From Burkholderiales bacterium 70-64 (GTDB lineage Bacteria; Pseudomonadota; Gammaproteobacteria; Burkholderiales; Burkholderiaceae_E): DNA of 62,748 bases. The position numbers and the translations under genes are program-made. Positions 59,703 to 62,748 of the stretch are shown piece by piece. The notes beneath the pieces are model-generated. The model was not told the origin of the DNA. It was given only the letters and a program-made list of their open reading frames with translations, and did no database searches. The stretch is from positions 1-62,748 of the forward strand of contig MKUQ01000063.1 of assembly GCA_001898645.1 (NCBI GenBank), read 5' to 3'. Position 1 is the stretch's first letter. The number at the start of each line of letters is the position of its first letter.

Positions 59703-61087
59703 GGCAGCACGACGGTGAAGCGGGTCGAATCGTCGTGCGAGGCCACGGTGATGGTGCCGCCGTGGGCCTCGACGATCGACTTGGCGATTGCCAGGCCCAG
59801 GCCGGCGCCCTCGCCGGCCGGCCGGCGCGACGCCTCGGCGCGATAGAAGCGGTCGAACAGCCGCGGCAGGTGCTGCGGATCGATCGTCTCGCCGGGGTTC
59901 TCGATGGACAACTCGGTCGCTTCCGGTCCACGCGGGCGAATGCTCACCGCGATCGAGGCGCCGGCCGGCGTGTACCGGATCGCATTCGAGAGCAGGTTGC
60001 CGATCGCCCGGCGCAGCATCGCGCGGTCGGCGCGCACGACCGCATCGCCCTCGACCCGCAGGACTATCCCCTGCTCCTCGCACAGCGCCTCGTAGAACCC
60101 GAACAGGTCCTGCACCTCGGCGCGCAGGTCGACCGGCTCGTGCCCCGTGGTGATCAGGCCGTTGTCGGCCTTGGCCAGGAACAGCATGTCCGAGGTCATG
60201 CGCGCCAGCCGTTCGTACTCCTCGAGGTTGGAGTAGAGCACTTCGCGATACTCGTCGGCGGAGCGGATGCGCGAGAGCGCCACCTGCGTCTCGGTCATGA
60301 GGTTGCTCACCGGCGTGCGCAGCTCATGGGCGAGATCGGAGGAGAAATCGGAGAGCCGGCGAAAGGAATCCGCGAGCCGCGCCAGCATCTGGTTGAAGGC
60401 GACGGCCAGCTCGCGCAGTTCGACGGGCACCGTTTCGAGGGCCAGCCGCTCGTCCAGCCGGCTGGCGGAGATGCCCTGGGTGACGCGGACCATCTCGCGC
60501 ACCGGCGCCAGCCCGCGGCGGGCGGCGATCCATCCGAGCAGCACGGTCAACGCGATTCCGGTGGCGAGCGCCAGCCACAGGCTCCTCAGGAACACGGTCA
60601 TGAACTCGCGACGATGCTCGATGTTCGCCGCGATCGCGACGACGGCGGCCTTTCCTCCCGCGATGCCGGTGGGCGCAGCGCCGGCGATGCCGATGAACGC
60701 CTGCCCGCCCTCGCTCCACTCCAGCGGCCCGACCCGGACGGCGCCCCGCCCCGGCGCGATGTCGCCGAGCAGCGTTGCCGGGAAGCGGGCGCCCGCCGAG
60801 GCATAGAGCATGCGTCGATCCGGTCCGAGCACGGCCACCAGCAGGTCGTGGTGGCCCACCAGCGCATCGGAGATCCGGTCCGGCACCGCTTCCAGGGCTG
60901 CCGGGTCGTCGACCTTGGCCAGCGCATGGCGCACCAACTCGAGCTTGCCGTCGAGGGCGGCGAGATCCTGCTGCTCGAAGTGCCCCTCCACCAGTTTTCC
61001 CACCAGCACTCCGACCAGCAAGAGCACGGCCGTCGAAGCGATGGCGAAGGACATCGTGAGGCGGGCGGTGATCGACCTCTGCCTCAT
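59687..61087 (-). CDS. Heavy-metal-type sensor histidine kinase
   Basis: A 466-residue inner-membrane kinase of the CusS/CopS/IrlS group. Two transmembrane helices (about 11-31 and 167-188) flank a periplasmic sensor of about 135 residues, and a HAMP domain and DHp/CA kinase follow. The H-box is [10 protein letters not shown] with His254; the N-box is [11 protein letters not shown] and the G-box [11 protein letters not shown]. The sensor loop has several His but no Cys, which does not fix the metal. The start overlaps the regulator's stop (ATGA). Its partner regulator precedes it, and both lie divergent from an outer-membrane efflux gene. Confidence 0.92.
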   Translation of the reverse strand: MRQRSITARLTMSFAIASTAVLLLVGVLVGKLVEGHFEQQDLAALDGKLELVRHALAKVDDPAALEAVPDRISDALVGHHDLLVAVLGPDRRMLYASAGARFPATLLGDIAPGRGAVRVGPLEWSEGGQAFIGIAGAAPTGIAGGKAAVVAIAANIEHRREFMTVFLRSLWLALATGIALTVLLGWIAARRGLAPVREMVRVTQGISASRLDERLALETVPVELRELAVAFNQMLARLADSFRRLSDFSSDLAHELRTPVSNLMTETQVALSRIRSADEYREVLYSNLEEYERLARMTSDMLFLAKADNGLITTGHEPVDLRAEVQDLFGFYEALCEEQGIVLRVEGDAVVRADRAMLRRAIGNLLSNAIRYTPAGASIAVSIRPRGPEATELSIENPGETIDPQHLPRLFDRFYRAEASRRPAGEGAGLGLAIAKSIVEAHGGTITVASHDDSTRFTVVLPHISE

Positions 61088-61767
61088 GGCGAGGCATCCG
61101 GCGCCTCGAGCACGTAGCCCATGCCGCGCACGGTGCGGATCAGCCGGTGCTCGAAGCCGTCGTCGATCTTGGCGCGCAGGCGGCGCACCGCGACGTCGAT
61201 CACGTTGGTGTCGCTGTCGAAGTTCATGTCCCAGACCTGCGACGCGATCAGCGAACGCGGCAGCACCTCGCCGCGGCGGCGCAGCAGCAGTTCGAGCAGG
61301 GCGAACTCCTTGGCGGTCAGGTCGATGCGCCGCCCTGCGCGCACCACCCGCCGGCGCAGCAGGTCGAGCTCGAGGTCGGCGGCGTGCAGCCGGTCGGGCT
61401 CGCGCGCCTGTCCGCGGCGCAGCAGGGTGCGTACCCGGGCCAGCAGCTCCGAGAAGGCGAACGGCTTGACCAGGTAGTCGTCGGCGCCGAGCTCCAGCCC
61501 CTTGACCCGGTCGGCGACCTGGTCGCGGGCGGTCAGGAACAGCACCGGCATCGAGCGCCCGGCCTGGCGGAGCTCGCGCAGCACCTGCCATCCGTCGCGT
61601 CCCGGCAGCATGACATCGAGCAAGACCAGGTCGTAGTCTTCGGCGAGGGCGCGGTGCACGCCGTCGATGCCGTCGCGCGCGAGGTCGGTGACGAAGCCGG
61701 CCTCGCCCAGGCCCTGCTTCAGGTAGTCGCCCGTCTTGCGCTCGTCCTCGACGATGAGGATCCTCAT
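61084..61767 (-). CDS. OmpR/PhoB-type response regulator (heavy-metal group)
   Basis: A 227-residue two-domain regulator of the CusR/CopR/IrlR type. The receiver has the acidic pocket EDE (8-9), phosphorylated Asp51 (LLLDVMLPG), Thr in LTARD and Lys in YLVKPF. The C-terminal winged helix contains [13 protein letters not shown] and the recognition-helix block [18 protein letters not shown] 61767 opens with the standard MRILIVEDE. It is divergent from the TolC-family gene with 137 bp between, which includes a box like those bound by this regulator group. Confidence 0.94.
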   Translation of the reverse strand: MRILIVEDERKTGDYLKQGLGEAGFVTDLARDGIDGVHRALAEDYDLVLLDVMLPGRDGWQVLRELRQAGRSMPVLFLTARDQVADRVKGLELGADDYLVKPFAFSELLARVRTLLRRGQAREPDRLHAADLELDLLRRRVVRAGRRIDLTAKEFALLELLLRRRGEVLPRSLIASQVWDMNFDSDTNVIDVAVRRLRAKIDDGFEHRLIRTVRGMGYVLEAPDASP

Positions 61768-61842
61768 ATCCGTCTCGTGCCGCGTTTCGTACGCGGCCAT
61801 TGTGCATGCGCCGCAGCCGAAACAGGCGCGGAGCGGCTGCAG

Positions 61843-61858
61843 ATTACGGAAATGTCAT
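61843..61858. promoter_or_regulatory. Putative heavy-metal regulator box between RR and tolC-like gene
   Basis: ATTACGGAAATGTCAT is a partial inverted repeat (ATTAC / GT-AT) in the divergent region, similar in layout to CusR/CopR-type boxes with TGACA/TGTCA half-sites. It lies 47 bp before the efflux gene start and 76 bp before the regulator start. Assigned by position and resemblance only. Confidence 0.4.
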
Positions 61859-61904
61859 CGGCTGGTCAGGTTCGCGTCGGCAAGGCGGCATCATCATCGC
61901 CGCC

Positions 61905-62748
61905 ATGGACACTGCGCTCGCGAGACGAACCTTTGCGCTGGCCGGTCTCGTGCTCGGCATGGCCATCGGCCTGCCGGCGAACGCACAGACCCTCGGCGAC
62001 GCGCTCGCACAGGCATGGTCGCGCCATCCGCTGGCCGCGCCGCTCGACGCGCTCGAGGCGCAGGCGCGCGCGCGTACCGAGGCAGCCGCGCGGGTGACGC
62101 CCGGCCCGGCGTCGGCCTCGCTCGCGACGCTCGACGATCGCTTCGACCGCAACCGGGGCGCGCGCAAGCTGGAGCTCGAATTGGGCGTGCCGCTGTGGCT
62201 GCCCGGCCAGCAAGGGGCCCGCCTCGGCGAGGCCCGCGAACTTGCAGCCGAAATCGGCGCACGCCGCGATGCCGTGCGCCTGCGCATCGCCGGACAGGTC
62301 CGCGACGCGTGGTGGATGCTCGCAGCCGCGCGCGACACGGTCGAGCTGGCACGGCAGCGCGTACTGAGTGCGCAAGCGCTGGAATCCGACGTGCAGCGCA
62401 AGTTCGAGGCAGGCGAACGGGCACGCATGGACGCCAACCTCGCACGCAGCGAGCGCGTGGCAGCCCAGTCCGACGAGGTCGACGCGCGACAGGCCCTCGG
62501 GCGTGCCGAGCAGGCCTGGCTCGGTCTGACCGGATTGGCGCCGCCGGCGGCGCTCCCGGCCGAGGAAACGCCCGCCCGGGCACCGCCGATCGAGGCCCAC
62601 CCAGGCATGATCGGGGCACTCGCCGCCGCGAAGGCCGCGCAGGCCTCGCTGGCCGCCGCGCAGAAGAACACGCGCGAGGCGCCGCGAGTGGCCGTGCGCA
62701 TCGAGCGCGACCGCGGCGACTTCGGCGAACCGTTCGGCAACTCGATCG
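61905..62748 (+). CDS. TolC-family outer-membrane efflux protein, 5' part
   Basis: The first 281 codons of an open frame that runs off the right end, so the C-terminal half is missing. A signal peptide (about residues 1-28, ending PANAQ) is followed by the helical hairpin pattern of outer-membrane efflux proteins (for example LEAQARARTEAAARV and RVLSAQALESDV). It is most like CzcC/CusC members of tripartite heavy-metal RND systems. Its position divergent from a heavy-metal two-component system supports that; the periplasmic adaptor and RND pump genes would be expected just to the right. ATG 61905 is the first start after the divergent region. Confidence 0.85.
   Translation, partial: MDTALARRTFALAGLVLGMAIGLPANAQTLGDALAQAWSRHPLAAPLDALEAQARARTEAAARVTPGPASASLATLDDRFDRNRGARKLELELGVPLWLPGQQGARLGEARELAAEIGARRDAVRLRIAGQVRDAWWMLAAARDTVELARQRVLSAQALESDVQRKFEAGERARMDANLARSERVAAQSDEVDARQALGRAEQAWLGLTGLAPPAALPAEETPARAPPIEAHPGMIGALAAAKAAQASLAAAQKNTREAPRVAVRIERDRGDFGEPFGNSI

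Overview
This 62.7 kb window comes from a GC-rich chromosome, most likely a betaproteobacterium of Rhodocyclales/Burkholderiales grade. The evidence is the gene orders cysS/accA/tilS/lysC, trmJ-cysE next to suhB, dapA-bamC, and pyrG-kdsA-DUF1330-eno-ftsB. High-GC codon use and dense back-to-back genes with ATGA junctions fit as well. I cannot name the species. I found no rRNA, intact tRNA, CRISPR array or insertion sequence.

Layout. Positions 1-1.8 kb are the right edge of an integrated element: a tyrosine integrase, a small partner ORF, AT-rich DNA and a displaced 3' end of a tRNA-Ser that looks like an attachment site. The element continues off the left side. From 1.9 to 14.3 kb is core housekeeping: aspartokinase, TilS, AccA, CysS, a TPR protein, cyclophilin, LpxH, CysE, TrmJ, SuhB, an MBL hydrolase and a NUDIX hydrolase. 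Positions 14.8-19.6 kb hold Rnk and a sulfide module. That module has a sigma54 promoter, sulfide:quinone oxidoreductase with its three catalytic cysteines, and a FisR-like sigma54 activator with the sulfane-sulfur-sensing cysteine spacing. An HdeD-like protein and a predicted fluoroacetate-type dehalogenase follow. MutS comes next, and a 105-bp nested palindrome separates it from the respiratory island.

The most unusual region is 22.7-32.8 kb. One tightly packed eight-gene minus-strand operon encodes: a one-helix peptide; a CuA subunit II; a B-family heme-copper subunit I in which the cross-linked active-site Tyr is Gln; a SCO protein; a diheme cytochrome b fused to a 2x[4Fe-4S] ferredoxin and an MvhD-like domain; an unknown anchored protein; a second heme-copper subunit-I-like protein that also lacks the Tyr; and heme A synthase. 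Divergent from it is a paralogous diheme cytochrome b fused to [2Fe-2S] and FAD/NAD(P)H reductase modules. A near-consensus FNR/DNR box lies between the two units. My reading is a candidate NO reductase or atypical terminal reductase system with dedicated electron-entry modules, regulated by anoxia or NO. This is inference.

Positions 32.8-53.8 kb are mostly core: SlyD-like PPIase, an 11-mer-repeat lipoprotein, MBL hydrolase, BamC, DapA, methyltransferase, GGDEF/EAL protein, TrpS, M50 protease, YciO, PHP nuclease, hydrolase, acyl-CoA synthetase, gamma-carbonic anhydrase, FtsB, enolase, KdsA, PyrG and a CDF transporter. From 53.9 to 59.7 kb the genes concern acyl-CoA and ketone-body metabolism: ScoAB, thioesterase, DUF3422, SDR and ETF-QO. 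The window ends in a heavy-metal-type two-component system divergent from a truncated TolC/CzcC-like gene.
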